Positions 9,195 to 17,202 of a DNA stretch of 64,000 bases are shown piece after piece. How positions within the stretch are numbered: the first letter of the stretch is position 1; the number at the start of each line of letters is the position of its first letter. This DNA comes from Rhodococcus sp. H36-A4. Lineage in GTDB: Bacteria; Actinomycetota; Actinomycetes; Mycobacteriales; Mycobacteriaceae. The notes under the pieces are model-generated. The model was not told the DNA's origin. It searched no databases and saw only the letters and a list, made by a program, of their open reading frames with translations. The translations under genes and the position numbers were made by a program. The stretch is from NCBI RefSeq assembly GCF_027158005.1, contig NZ_JAPVLQ010000001.1:682001-746000 (forward strand), given 5' to 3'.

Positions 9195-10250
9195 TCACAG
9201 AGCGAGCGAGAGAACATCCATCGCCGCACTCCAACTCGCGGTCATCTCCGCGAGTGGCTCTTCGAGTGACACCGCACGCCCGCGCGCGGCGCGGGCCATC
9301 CGGAACTGAACAGCTTTTGCTCCCTGAGCCACCTGCAGAAAATGAGGTACGGCCGCGCCGATACCGTCCACACCACGAGCCTGGAGGTACCCGCAGAGAT
9401 CTGCGGCGAGTTCAGCGCTCGCCCCGCACTGGCGAAGCAAACCGAACGACCACAGATGGAAGGCGTCGGGGCCGGATCGCTGCACCAGTGGGATATCAGC
9501 GATGACGCGTCGAGCAAGCGCGTCGACGGGGTTGCTCGACGGCCTCCGCGCGAAGTGCGCACGCGCGAGGTCGAGATCGCGGTCACCTACACCGCTCGCA
9601 ATGGTGTTGCGGCCGAGTCCGATCTGCTCGACGTACGGAAGCAGGACCTCGGGATGCGGAGTGGGGGCGAGATTGAAGACGCCGTCGAAATCTGCGCCCG
9701 AAAGCTCGAAGTAACCGCGGTTGTGGAAGTAGCCGAGCACCTTCTCGGTTTCGTCCAGCGAGTTCGGAACGATGGTGGTCTTGGTGTGGTTGTTGCGGTA
9801 GCTGGTGCCCGAGGTGTCGGGCAACCAGAAGCCGTCGACCTCCACGGTGACGAGTACACCGTCCTCGAGCCCTTCGCGGATGTGATCGAGGACCGGACGC
9901 CACACGTTCATCTCGTGCACGTCGACGCCGTAGAGCATGCGGAGGTCCTCGGACTGCATCTTGACGAAGTCCCACTGCCGACCGTCGCAGCCGGCGCTCA
10001 ACACGAATGCCAACGCGGGGATCGGATCGGCGCCCAGCGAATGCAGGAGTTCGATCCACAGATCGACATAGCAGTTGGTTTCGGTCCATACCCGGTCGTG
10101 GGAGTGGATGGAATGCGTCTCGTACGTCGAGGGGTTCAGGCTCAGCAGGCGTAGTTCGGTGGATGACCGGTGACCTGTTTCGGAAGTGCCGGCGCCCTCC
10201 GACGCGACCGCGTCGGCGTACCTGGAGATGACCGAACTGTCTGATGTCAC
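9195..10250 (-). CDS. DUF1839 family protein
   Basis: The 351-residue product matches DUF1839 by segments such as DRVWTETNCYVDLW, FVLSAGCDGRQWDF and VEVDGFWLPDTSGTSYR. The family has no settled function; in other bacteria I recall it beside amino-acid:carrier-protein ligase genes, but no such ligase or carrier is visible here. Here it forms a two-gene unit with a GH2 enzyme: its TGA is followed immediately by the GTG of that gene. ATG/GTG choice at 10250 is supported by the promoter just upstream. A peptide, amino-acyl or glycoside metabolic role is only a guess. Confidence 0.75.
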   Translation of the reverse strand: MTSDSSVISRYADAVASEGAGTSETGHRSSTELRLLSLNPSTYETHSIHSHDRVWTETNCYVDLWIELLHSLGADPIPALAFVLSAGCDGRQWDFVKMQSEDLRMLYGVDVHEMNVWRPVLDHIREGLEDGVLVTVEVDGFWLPDTSGTSYRNNHTKTTIVPNSLDETEKVLGYFHNRGYFELSGADFDGVFNLAPTPHPEVLLPYVEQIGLGRNTIASGVGDRDLDLARAHFARRPSSNPVDALARRVIADIPLVQRSGPDAFHLWSFGLLRQCGASAELAADLCGYLQARGVDGIGAAVPHFLQVAQGAKAVQFRMARAARGRAVSLEEPLAEMTASWSAAMDVLSLAL

Positions 10251-10297
10251 TGTTGCCCCCTGCCGAATGCCCGGATTGCCTGGATTGAGGGCTCAAT

Positions 10298-10326
10298 AGT
10301 AAACGGTCGGTCTGTTTAGCGTCCAA
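10298..10326 (-). promoter_or_regulatory. Promoter with embedded TetR-type operator for the DUF1839-GH2 operon
   Basis: On the minus strand TTGGAC (10326-10321) and TTTACT (10303-10298) are separated by exactly 17 bases. The spacer contains an imperfect palindrome, AAACAGACCGACCGTTT, of the type bound by TetR/AcrR repressors (10301-10317). A repressor here would block RNA polymerase. No regulator gene is adjacent, so the cognate protein is unknown. Confidence 0.5.
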
Positions 10327-10341
10327 TTAAAGACTGTATAA

Positions 10342-10506
10342 TTATTTGAGGCGCTGAATCTGGCGTTCGGCCTGACCGATGAGACGTGACACGACGGGCC
10401 GTCGGAAACGGTTGCAATCACACATCGAGCAGTCGCTTCCCTTGCGGTAATGCTGATGCGCAGTCCGCTGATGACTACACTTGCATACCGCGTCTGAGCT
10501 GGCCAT
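10342..10506 (-). CDS. Small cysteine/histidine-rich protein
   Basis: This is a 54-residue protein if it starts at ATG 10506; a TTG at 10536 would give 64 residues. Seven cysteines or histidines are clustered as CKCSHQRTAHQHYRKG and CSMCDC, which looks like a small zinc-binding knuckle, followed by a basic tail. I recall similar short proteins in other mycolate actinobacteria, without a known role. It is divergent from the endonuclease-fold gene and lies upstream of the DUF1839 promoter region. No ribosome site is clear, so a leaderless start is possible. Confidence 0.55.
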   Translation of the reverse strand: MASSDAVCKCSHQRTAHQHYRKGSDCSMCDCNRFRRPVVSRLIGQAERQIQRLK

Positions 10507-10575
10507 AAGCGTGAGTGTAGTCAACATTTCAGTCAACTATTGCCGCGTGCGGCTCATACGACCGGAGGCGCCACA

Positions 10576-11526
10576 GTGCGACGCGTTCTACGTGGGTCGG
10601 CACTTGTCATTGCATGGGCAATCCTGGCGTGCAGCGTCGCGTTGCTGACCGTTCGCCAGCTGGGAGTGACGCAGATCACGCTGGTGGCGCTCGTGGTCGG
10701 AGCCCCCTACCTCGCGGTCTTCGCCGCCGTGGCAGCGATCCTGTTCGCCGTGACGCACTCGCGCATCGGCCTGGTCACCGCAGTGACGCTGGTGATAATC
10801 CTCGTCGGCGTCCAGGTCCCCCGGTTCATCGCAGACACCGCGACCGCCACCGGGCAGGACATCACTGTCCTGACGGTCAATGTCGCGCACGGTGACGCTG
10901 ATGCTGCAGCCATCGTCGACGAGGTCCGTACGAGCAATGCCGACCTTCTCTCAGTGCAAGAACTCACCCCCGCCGAGGTCGACGACCTCACCCGCGCCGG
11001 GATCGACGATCTGCTGCCGTACAGCTTCACCGCCGCTCTCCCCGTCTCGGACGGCACCGGCATGTGGAGCAGGACTCCTCTCACCGACGGCACAAGACTG
11101 TCCGACTTCGGGTTCGTACCGGTCCAGGCGAACACCGTCATCGAGGGCGTCGCGCTGACCGTGGTGGCGTTTCACGCCATGTCGCCTGCCACACCTCGCG
11201 ACACCGTGCAGTGGGCCGAGGACCTCGACCGCATGCGCGCCTTGATGGAGTCCTACCCGGGGACGGTGCTGGTGGCCGGGGACTTCAACGCCACGGGCGA
11301 CCACCGACAGTTCCGCGATCTGGCGAGCGCAGGCTTCGCCGACGCCGCCGAACGGGCGGGTTCCGGATTGTTCCGGACCTTCCCGTCGGACCGTCCGCTG
11401 GCACAGCTCGACCACGTGGTGACGAGCGATACGGTCGATGCGCTCGAGGTGCACCCCGTACCGATCCCCGATTCCGACCACCTCGCGGTGTCCGCGCGAC
11501 TTCGACTGCCAGGGCGCGTGAACTAG
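10576..11526 (+). CDS. Membrane-anchored endonuclease/exonuclease/phosphatase-fold protein
   Basis: The 316-residue product has about three N-terminal membrane segments (to about residue 80), then an EEP domain. Its motifs are LTVNVAHGDADA, SVQELT (metal-binding Glu), VAGDFNATGDH (catalytic Asp-Asn), QLDHVV and SDHLAVSARL (catalytic His). EEP proteins cleave phosphoesters of nucleic acids, phosphoinositides or other polar lipids. The domain is probably extracytoplasmic. GTG at 10576 is preferred over an upstream TTG because GGAGG lies 7 bases before it. The end overlaps the convergent Hsp70-like gene by four bases. Confidence 0.82.
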   Translation: MRRVLRGSALVIAWAILACSVALLTVRQLGVTQITLVALVVGAPYLAVFAAVAAILFAVTHSRIGLVTAVTLVIILVGVQVPRFIADTATATGQDITVLTVNVAHGDADAAAIVDEVRTSNADLLSVQELTPAEVDDLTRAGIDDLLPYSFTAALPVSDGTGMWSRTPLTDGTRLSDFGFVPVQANTVIEGVALTVVAFHAMSPATPRDTVQWAEDLDRMRALMESYPGTVLVAGDFNATGDHRQFRDLASAGFADAAERAGSGLFRTFPSDRPLAQLDHVVTSDTVDALEVHPVPIPDSDHLAVSARLRLPGRVN

Positions 11527-12899
11527 AACCGCGGCAGCTCGAACACCGGCGGCGGGGGTAGTTGAAACTGTGGAAGCTTCAAGTCCGGCAGACCCGGGAT
11601 CAGAGGCGGAGGTTCGGGTGCCGGCTCCGGAGCCGGAGCCGGAGCGGGCGTGGGGTCTTCGTACTGCGGTGCCTCGTAGGTCTCGACCGTTTCCGGCGCC
11701 GGAATCACCGGCTGGGGTGTCGGCCGGGGCACCGTGGTTGTGGACGGCGCGGGGCGTGTCGTCGACGGCAGGGTCGTCGTAGGTTCGACGTTGTCCGCGG
11801 GCGCACTCGTCGAGTTGTCGGAATTGCCGTACCCGAGAGTGAGACCCAGTGCGGCAATGACTGCCAACCCTCCCGCAACGAGCGCTGCGCCACGAACCTT
11901 TCGGGTGGACGTCGCAGGTCTGTCGACGGGCTCCGGGCTCAGCCATTCGGGGGCACCGGTGAGCGCCAAAGACGACGCGGCCTCGGTGGCCAGGTCCTCC
12001 ACCGGCGTCGCGAGCAGGGCGGCGCCCTTGGCTGCGACCGACTCGGGATCACGAGGCGTCACTACCGGCAGTCCGGTCCACGATCTGATGATGGTCTCGA
12101 CCAACGGAATGCGAGCGCCACCGCCGATCAGGAACACGGCATCGACGTACTGCGGTGACCGAGTGAGCACGTCCCGAAGCAACCGTGCCGAGTACTCGAT
12201 GGGAACCGTGACGAGCGCCTCGAACGCTTCTCGGGAGATGAGGATGACGCCGCTGTCCCCGGGGAGGCAGACTGCGCCGTTGGCAGACAGTTGTTCTTTC
12301 GCGATACGGCACCGGCTGGTGAACTCCGCGATACCGAGTGCGGGAGGTGGCTCCGCCCCGCGCCTGGAGAGTTGGTTGTCGCAGATGAGCCGATCGAAGT
12401 CGTCACCGCTGATGTCGGTAGTTCGTTCGGCCAGCAGAACTTCACCGCTCGCGCGATCGATAACGCTGATGGTCAGACCCGAGCTTCCCAGGTCGTACAG
12501 CCCGATCGTGCCGAAGTTGGCCAGCTCCCCTGACGCTTCCAGATAGGCCAGAGCTGCCCTGGCCTCGGGGACCAGTCGGTAGTTGTAGAGACGCTGATTC
12601 GCCATCGCCTGCTGAATCTCACCGAACTGCTGCTGGTCGCGGTAGGCGACGCCGGTCGCCTCGACTTCAGGGCATCCGTTGCGCTGCGAGAGGACCACAC
12701 CGATCGACTCGGCGGCTACATCTTCCGCACGGTCCTGCCAGTAAGCATCGACCGTGTCACTGTAGAAATCGAGTCCTTGTCTGCCAGTCTGTCTGCCAGT
12801 CTGTCTGCCAGTCTGCCTGCCGGCCGAGTACGGCCGCAGGTCGGGACGAGCCATCCGGACGGCACTCGACCCCACCGAAACACCGAGAACCTCAGTCAT
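11523..12899 (-). CDS. Hsp70-like (DnaK-like ATPase) membrane protein with Pro-rich C-terminus
   Basis: The 458-residue protein has an actin/Hsp70-type nucleotide-binding domain (about 1-310): phosphate-2 like YDLGSSGLTISVID, and adenosine-site like LIGGGARIPLVE. There is no DnaK-type peptide-binding domain. One membrane segment follows (about 335-358), then about 100 residues rich in Pro, Thr and Glu, probably outside the cell. The N-terminal lobe carries a GRQT repeat (residues 27-41) that is not a normal part of the fold. ATG 12899 has GAGG upstream; the longer open frame overlaps the divergent phosphatase gene. Such membrane Hsp70-like proteins occur in actinobacteria, but their role is not settled. 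Confidence 0.72.
   Translation of the reverse strand: MTEVLGVSVGSSAVRMARPDLRPYSAGRQTGRQTGRQTGRQGLDFYSDTVDAYWQDRAEDVAAESIGVVLSQRNGCPEVEATGVAYRDQQQFGEIQQAMANQRLYNYRLVPEARAALAYLEASGELANFGTIGLYDLGSSGLTISVIDRASGEVLLAERTTDISGDDFDRLICDNQLSRRGAEPPPALGIAEFTSRCRIAKEQLSANGAVCLPGDSGVILISREAFEALVTVPIEYSARLLRDVLTRSPQYVDAVFLIGGGARIPLVETIIRSWTGLPVVTPRDPESVAAKGAALLATPVEDLATEAASSLALTGAPEWLSPEPVDRPATSTRKVRGAALVAGGLAVIAALGLTLGYGNSDNSTSAPADNVEPTTTLPSTTRPAPSTTTVPRPTPQPVIPAPETVETYEAPQYEDPTPAPAPAPEPAPEPPPLIPGLPDLKLPQFQLPPPPVFELPRF
12777..12821 (-). repeat. 12-bp in-frame tandem repeat (GRQT units)
   Basis: Three full and one partial copy of a 12-base unit (GGCAGACAGACT on the coding strand) encode GRQTGRQTGRQTGRQ inside the Hsp70-like protein, residues 27-41. 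The unit length is a multiple of three, so slippage changes protein length without shifting frame. Confidence 0.85.
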
Positions 12900-13047
12900 G
12901 ACCTGCCTCACTTGGATGCGCACGTATCGAGCGCACGCCACTGGGACTCGCCGCAGAAAGAGATATAACGATCCACTCCCGGTGCCCCCACTCGGCAATA
13001 CTGTAGCGCGGCCGTTGCTCGATGGCGATCGCCGTAACGTAGACCGC

Positions 13048-13551
13048 GTGCATATCCTCTTCGTTTGTACAGGCAACATCTGCCGCTCCCCCACCGCCGA
13101 ACGTCTGGCCGTGGCGTATGCCACCGAAAGGGGGTTGACGTTGACCGCCTCCAGTGCCGGCACCCATGGGCTGACCGGTCACCCGATGGACCAGTCCGCG
13201 GCCACCGTGCTGCGTCAACTGGGCGGGGACGAGGAGGGCTTCGTTGCGCGACGCATCTCGCCTCGAATAGCGGAGGAAGCGGACCTCATCCTCACCATGA
13301 CAAGCCGCCACCGCGACGCCGTGCTGGCCATCGCGCCTCGTAGGTTGCGCCGGACTTTCACGTTGCTCGAGGCTGCAGAACTGGCGCGATCTTCCGAAGC
13401 CACCTCGCTCGACCAGATCGCCGACGCCCGTGCGAAACACTCGGTACCGACCTTGGACATCGAGGATCCGTACAAGCGGGCGCACGAAATGTACGAAGAA
13501 ATCGGACAACAGATAGCCGATACTCTGCCCGAAATACTTCGGTTGGTATGA
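13048..13551 (+). CDS. Low-molecular-weight protein tyrosine phosphatase (Wzb/PtpA type)
   Basis: The 167-residue protein begins with the phosphate-binding loop CTGNICRS (Cys7 nucleophile, Arg13) and carries the DPYK acid loop near the end (D140), the two hallmarks of LMW phosphatases. These enzymes hydrolyse phosphotyrosine through a cysteinyl-phosphate. The natural partner could be the BY-kinase at 29581-31089, which ends in a tyrosine cluster; that link is inferred from function, not from proximity. GTG at 13048 starts the conserved fold exactly; the longer frame upstream overlaps the divergent promoter area. Confidence 0.88.
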   Translation: MHILFVCTGNICRSPTAERLAVAYATERGLTLTASSAGTHGLTGHPMDQSAATVLRQLGGDEEGFVARRISPRIAEEADLILTMTSRHRDAVLAIAPRRLRRTFTLLEAAELARSSEATSLDQIADARAKHSVPTLDIEDPYKRAHEMYEEIGQQIADTLPEILRLV

Positions 13552-13677
13552 CTCGCGGTCCGTTTGAATCCCACTCGAAGGGCCTACTTGACCACTGGAT
13601 ACGCATTACCGGTCAAACGTACGGTCCGGTATTTTTCCAGTAGGAAATTCTCCATCGCATGATGCAAGATGTGACAC

Positions 13678-13899
13678 ATGCCGATGTATCAGGTCAGAAC
13701 CGAGGACGAAGTACTCGCCGAAGCCGAGCTTCCGACCGACAGCAAAGCGATGACGTGGGCGGTCCGCATGACGACCGTGCACCGCAAAACCCTCCGCGGG
13801 CGGCGATGGCAAGGTCACCGTCTCGTCGGCAGCGTCTGGGAGCACCGGTTCGGTGGAGGCCGCAGGACCGCAGCACGCGGCGATGCCACTGCCGGCTGA
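13678..13899 (+). CDS. Small conserved-looking hypothetical protein
   Basis: The 73-residue frame starts MPMYQVRTEDEVLAEAEL and has GC-rich third positions like its neighbours, an acidic first third and a basic, glycine-rich end (GSVWEHRFGGGRR). I do not recognise a family. No strong ribosome site is visible, and overlapping frames exist on both strands, so it may not be translated. It lies between the phosphatase and a secreted Thr/Pro-rich protein gene. Confidence 0.45.
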   Translation: MPMYQVRTEDEVLAEAELPTDSKAMTWAVRMTTVHRKTLRGRRWQGHRLVGSVWEHRFGGGRRTAARGDATAG

Positions 13900-13985
13900 G
13901 CGCCGCTCACTCCTTCTGCGGTAGCGTTCGCAGGTCATTTCCGCGGTAACGTGGCCGGCGGGAATCGGAGTGAGGGTTGATCTAC

Positions 13986-14411
13986 ATGCGCGACAAAGTC
14001 ATCGCGGTATCGGCGGTGGCAATCGCGGGTGTCGCAATAGCCGTCGGACTGACCATCGGAGCGGTGGGTGGAGCGTTCACCGATACGACCACCACGGTGC
14101 AACCCCCGGCCCTGCGATCGGATCTGAGCTCTGCTGCGCGCGCCGCCCCGCCCACCGGCATCACCGTCCCGCCGTCGCCGACGTGGGAGGTGGCGGTTCC
14201 CACGACGCCCAAGCCCACCACGACGCCCGAGCCCACCACGACCCTGAAGCCCACCACGACTCCCCCGGCAACCACGACTGCAGAGACGACGACGTCAGCC
14301 GCGGCCAAGGACAAGACGACTGGAGACAGGAAGACACCCGGGGTGAGCACCACCGAATCGCCGTCGACGAGGGCGACTCGCACGAAAGCCGAGACCACGC
14401 CGACGCGCTGA
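13986..14411 (+). CDS. Membrane-anchored Thr/Pro-rich protein
   Basis: This 141-residue protein has an N-terminal hydrophobic segment (about 6-27) and then a low-complexity tail with repeated TTPKPTTTPEPTT-type units, resembling O-mannosylated surface proteins of actinobacteria. There is no enzyme domain. ATG 13986 has GAGGG upstream, and a TTG nine bases earlier is a weaker alternative. It converges with the MviN-like pseudokinase gene. A valine-rich frame on the other strand is the mirror of the same repeats. Confidence 0.65.
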   Translation: MRDKVIAVSAVAIAGVAIAVGLTIGAVGGAFTDTTTTVQPPALRSDLSSAARAAPPTGITVPPSPTWEVAVPTTPKPTTTPEPTTTLKPTTTPPATTTAETTTSAAAKDKTTGDRKTPGVSTTESPSTRATRTKAETTPTR

Positions 14412-14428
14412 GGAGATCCGCCTTGGCC

Positions 14429-15373
14429 TCAGGCGGGCGTGAATCCGATTTCCGATATCTCGGACGCGAATCCGGATGTGTCGGGCGCAAGCTCGGCCAC
14501 CCACACCAACACGGCGCGTGAGCCCGGAACCACCTCGGTGGGGATGGTCGTCACGCCGCGGCCCGATACAGCGGACCCGAGGACGCGCGTCGAGCTCAGC
14601 GTGGCGTTCGGTTCCGGTGGCGTCCGGATCTCGACGGTCGTTCCGGCCACCGGGGTCGAAATCCAGACCGCGTCGAAGTCCACCTGATAAGCGAAGTTGA
14701 CCAGAAGACCGATTCCATTGTTGGTCGTGCCGAAGGGGCTTCGGTAGTTGTCCGTGGACCATGCAGTCGCCGGATTCGCGTCGATGGCCAGTTGCGCATC
14801 ACCCGGGTTGTCGGGGCTGCGCACCGCGGACCACACCTCGGCGCCGGCCGGCAGAATCGGTGCCGGCGGCGGCTTGATCGGCATCGCCGACGGCAGGTCC
14901 GGTGCCGCCGCGACGTTGGATACGTCGCCGAGGTTGTTCCCCAAGATCGTGGTGGACAGTAACCACCCCAGCAGGCCGAATGCTCCGACCGCTGCGCCTG
15001 CGGCGAGCACCCACGTCAATTTTCGGCGCGGCCCTACCGCATCCGCGTCGGGTGGCGCCTCGGTCGGTGGTGCGAAGGGGCTGCGAGACCCGAGTTCCTC
15101 GATCACGGCAACGTACGGCGTCGTCTCCAGGACGTCGAACTGTCCTTGTTTTCCTCGACCGTGCGCGCGCGCGTTCTCGATGAATCTTCCGAGCGCGTCG
15201 GGCCTCGGGTCATGGGACTGGATTGTTGCGATCCGGAACAGTGATAGGGAAAAGTCACGACCGGATGTCAGGTCCTTGGCACGCCAGCGGGCGCCCCAGC
15301 CGATGGACGGGCGACGCTGCAGCAATCGATACCGGTCCGCAACCACGGCACCGGGCACCTGCGAAGCATTCAC
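14429..15373 (-). CDS. MviN-C-like protein: degenerate kinase domain, TM helix, discoidin-like domain
   Basis: The 314-residue protein has a short kinase-like N-terminal part (YRLLQRRPSIGWGARWRAKD) without a glycine loop or catalytic HRD/DFG motifs, one membrane helix (about 119-143) and an extracytoplasmic domain with NPATAWSTDNY and GLLVNF. The same order is found in the C-terminal half of mycobacterial MviN/MurJ (Rv3910), where the pseudokinase binds FhaA and the outer domain is discoidin-like. Here it stands alone without the flippase. GTG 15373 is chosen over 15385 because GGAGG lies five bases before it. A role in linking Ser/Thr kinase signals to the wall is inferred. Confidence 0.7.
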   Translation of the reverse strand: MNASQVPGAVVADRYRLLQRRPSIGWGARWRAKDLTSGRDFSLSLFRIATIQSHDPRPDALGRFIENARAHGRGKQGQFDVLETTPYVAVIEELGSRSPFAPPTEAPPDADAVGPRRKLTWVLAAGAAVGAFGLLGWLLSTTILGNNLGDVSNVAAAPDLPSAMPIKPPPAPILPAGAEVWSAVRSPDNPGDAQLAIDANPATAWSTDNYRSPFGTTNNGIGLLVNFAYQVDFDAVWISTPVAGTTVEIRTPPEPNATLSSTRVLGSAVSGRGVTTIPTEVVPGSRAVLVWVAELAPDTSGFASEISEIGFTPA

Positions 15374-15472
15374 TTGCGCCTCCACCCTCGGACTATGTCC
15401 CGATGGGGCGATTGTGCTACTTCACTATGTGCATGTCACGGTATTGGCCGAAGTCGGGTAGTGCGACTCCGG

Positions 15473-15952
15473 TCAAACAGATACGGGTGCGTCCCAGACA
15501 AGGCGGACTGTGGTGCCGTCGTGATCGGACGTCACGGCCGTGGTGTCGGCGAGCGCATGCATCAGGGGGACGCCCCGTCCGCGGGTCGCATCGGGCGCAT
15601 GGACTGCCCACTCACCGTGGTCGCAGATGACCACTTCGATGGAGCCTGTCGCCGGGACGAACTGCGCATGCATGTCCAGTGTCCCCGGTCCAGCAGCTCC
15701 GGCATACGCATGCTCGACGCTATTGGCCAGCGCCTCGTAGGTAGCCAACACCACGTCGTAGACACGGTTGGGATCCACTTCGAGGCCGGTCAGCCATTGG
15801 CTCAGTGCGATCCGGAGTGCAGACGCTCGATCTGCCTCGGCAGCTTCCCCGTCGAAGTCCAGATGCATGGCGTCATCGAGTGGCGGACTGGAGTTCGGTT
15901 CGGTGGCAGGAGGGACCGTCGGGTCGCTCCCACCGAACACAATTGCCATCAT
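15473..15952 (-). CDS. ATP-binding anti-sigma factor kinase (RsbW/SpoIIAB type)
   Basis: The 159-residue protein has a single GHKL ATPase domain: N-box EALANSVEHAY and G-box region ICDHGEW with RGRGVPLM. Such proteins bind a sigma factor or phosphorylate a STAS-domain antagonist. The neighbour 22 bases upstream on the same strand encodes a STAS protein, so the two form a likely partner-switching pair. Two adjacent ATG codons at 15952 and 15949 are possible starts. The sigma factor is not in this window. Confidence 0.82.
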   Translation of the reverse strand: MMAIVFGGSDPTVPPATEPNSSPPLDDAMHLDFDGEAAEADRASALRIALSQWLTGLEVDPNRVYDVVLATYEALANSVEHAYAGAAGPGTLDMHAQFVPATGSIEVVICDHGEWAVHAPDATRGRGVPLMHALADTTAVTSDHDGTTVRLVWDAPVSV

Positions 15953-15973
15953 TGCTCCGTCATACCCAAAGCG

Positions 15974-16354
15974 TCAGGATTTACCCACCTGAAGCGCATC
16001 CAACGCCTCCTCCACCGTCGCAAATATTCCGAATAGCTGATCGAGCCCGACCAGCGTCAGTGGCCGGCCAGTGGCTGGGCCGTCCGCAACCACGGCAAAC
16101 CCCGCCGTGTCACCGAGTTTCTGATGTGTGGAGGCCAGCAGCGACATTCCTGCAGAAGCAAGGAATCCGACGTTGGAGAGATCGATGACGAGGGCCGTCG
16201 GTTGCTTCCCGCACACCAACTCGACCGATTCGGTCAGCTGCGGCGCGGTCACCAAATCGAGCTCACCGGAGACCGTCACGATGGCAGCGGTACCGCGCCA
16301 CTGAACAGCCACGTCGAAATGTTGAGGGCCGAGCCCTGACTCGTCAAGCGTCAC
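15974..16354 (-). CDS. STAS-domain anti-sigma factor antagonist
   Basis: The product (126 residues from GTG 16354) is a single STAS domain. The signature VIDLSNVGFLASAGMSLL carries the serine (S67) that the cognate kinase would phosphorylate, although the usual preceding Asp is Ala. The frame stays open to a GTG at 16426, so a 150-residue form cannot be excluded; 16354 gives normal STAS length. It lies upstream of and on the same strand as the anti-sigma kinase gene and is divergent from crcB. Confidence 0.78.
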   Translation of the reverse strand: MTLDESGLGPQHFDVAVQWRGTAAIVTVSGELDLVTAPQLTESVELVCGKQPTALVIDLSNVGFLASAGMSLLASTHQKLGDTAGFAVVADGPATGRPLTLVGLDQLFGIFATVEEALDALQVGKS

Positions 16355-16463
16355 AGTCGACAAACATACCCGAGGGATACAAGTTCCCTCACCTGATGTG
16401 ATTCTCGACGCCGGATACCCTCTCACCTGGCTTCGCTGCCGATTCGCACTAGGCTGAATTGCG

Positions 16464-16841
16464 ATGAGCTACGACAGAATTCCCACCACCGTCGCAGTTG
16501 CCGTCGGCGGTGCGCTCGGGGCGGTGGTCCGCTACGAAATCTGGGATCGGCGCGAGTCCGCGCGATGGCTTCTACTGAGCACGTTTTCGATCAACGTGGT
16601 CGGGTGCCTACTCCTCGGCGCCGCGTTGGGATACCTGTCGGGCCACGCAGCGCCGATCCTGCGGCCCCTCGTCATCGGGACGTCCTGCGGTTTCACCACC
16701 TTCAGCTTCTATGCGCTGCAGGGAGTCACACATGACAATGCCTGGAATTCGGTCGTCTACATCGTGGTGACGCCCATCGCGGCCGTTGCAGCGCTCGGTA
16801 TCGGCGCGCTCATCACTCGACCACACGAGTCCGTCAGGTGA
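16464..16841 (+). CDS. crcB: Fluoride channel CrcB/Fluc, subunit 1
   Basis: The 125-residue, four-helix protein has the CrcB signatures GGALGAVVRYEI, FSINVVGCLLLG and GTSCGFTTFSFYALQ. Fluc channels are dual-topology dimers that export fluoride. The next gene encodes a second CrcB overlapping it by four bases, so the two probably form a heterodimer of opposite topology. There is no room for a fluoride riboswitch in the short gap from the divergent STAS gene. Confidence 0.9.
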   Translation: MSYDRIPTTVAVAVGGALGAVVRYEIWDRRESARWLLLSTFSINVVGCLLLGAALGYLSGHAAPILRPLVIGTSCGFTTFSFYALQGVTHDNAWNSVVYIVVTPIAAVAALGIGALITRPHESVR

Positions 16842-17197
16842 CCGTCCTCCTCGTCGCCATCGGTGGCGCGTGCGGCGCACTCACGCACTACGTGCTCACC
16901 GACTCGGTCACCGATAGTCGACGGGTCCTCCTGCTGACGATGGTCTCCTGCGGAGTGCTCGGGTTCGTCGTGGCCGCGTCGCCCCCGCAGTGGGCCCTCG
17001 GCCTCGCTGCCTTCGGTTTCCTCGCCTCGTTGGCGCCGATGTCCTCGGTTGCCCTGTTGGCGGTCGGGTATGCGCGTCGACGACGGTTTCGAGTGGCGGC
17101 ACTTTTTCTCACCGCCACTGTCGTAGGTGGGATCGCCTGCGCGATGCTCGGGTACCTACTGTGGCAGTCCGGTGTCACGCTCTACAGCAAACTCTGA
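16838..17197 (+). CDS. crcB: Fluoride channel CrcB/Fluc, subunit 2
   Basis: This 119-residue, four-helix protein starts with the CrcB-type GGACGALTHYVL. The central GTSCGFTTFS-type motif is reduced to FGFLASLAPMSSVAL, as often seen in the second member of paired channels. GTG 16838 overlaps the previous stop (GTGA). It would pair with subunit 1 to give the dual-topology pore. Confidence 0.83.
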   Translation: MTVLLVAIGGACGALTHYVLTDSVTDSRRVLLLTMVSCGVLGFVVAASPPQWALGLAAFGFLASLAPMSSVALLAVGYARRRRFRVAALFLTATVVGGIACAMLGYLLWQSGVTLYSKL

Positions 17198-17202
17198 CTC
17201 GC

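Noticed and set aside
13982-14398. Valine-rich frame antisense to the Thr/Pro-rich gene
   Set aside because: It is the reverse reading of the ACC/CCC repeats; no ribosome site and no signal for a real protein.
16427-16463. Fluoride riboswitch upstream of crcB
   Set aside because: The gap to the divergent gene is too short and shows no matching pseudoknot elements.
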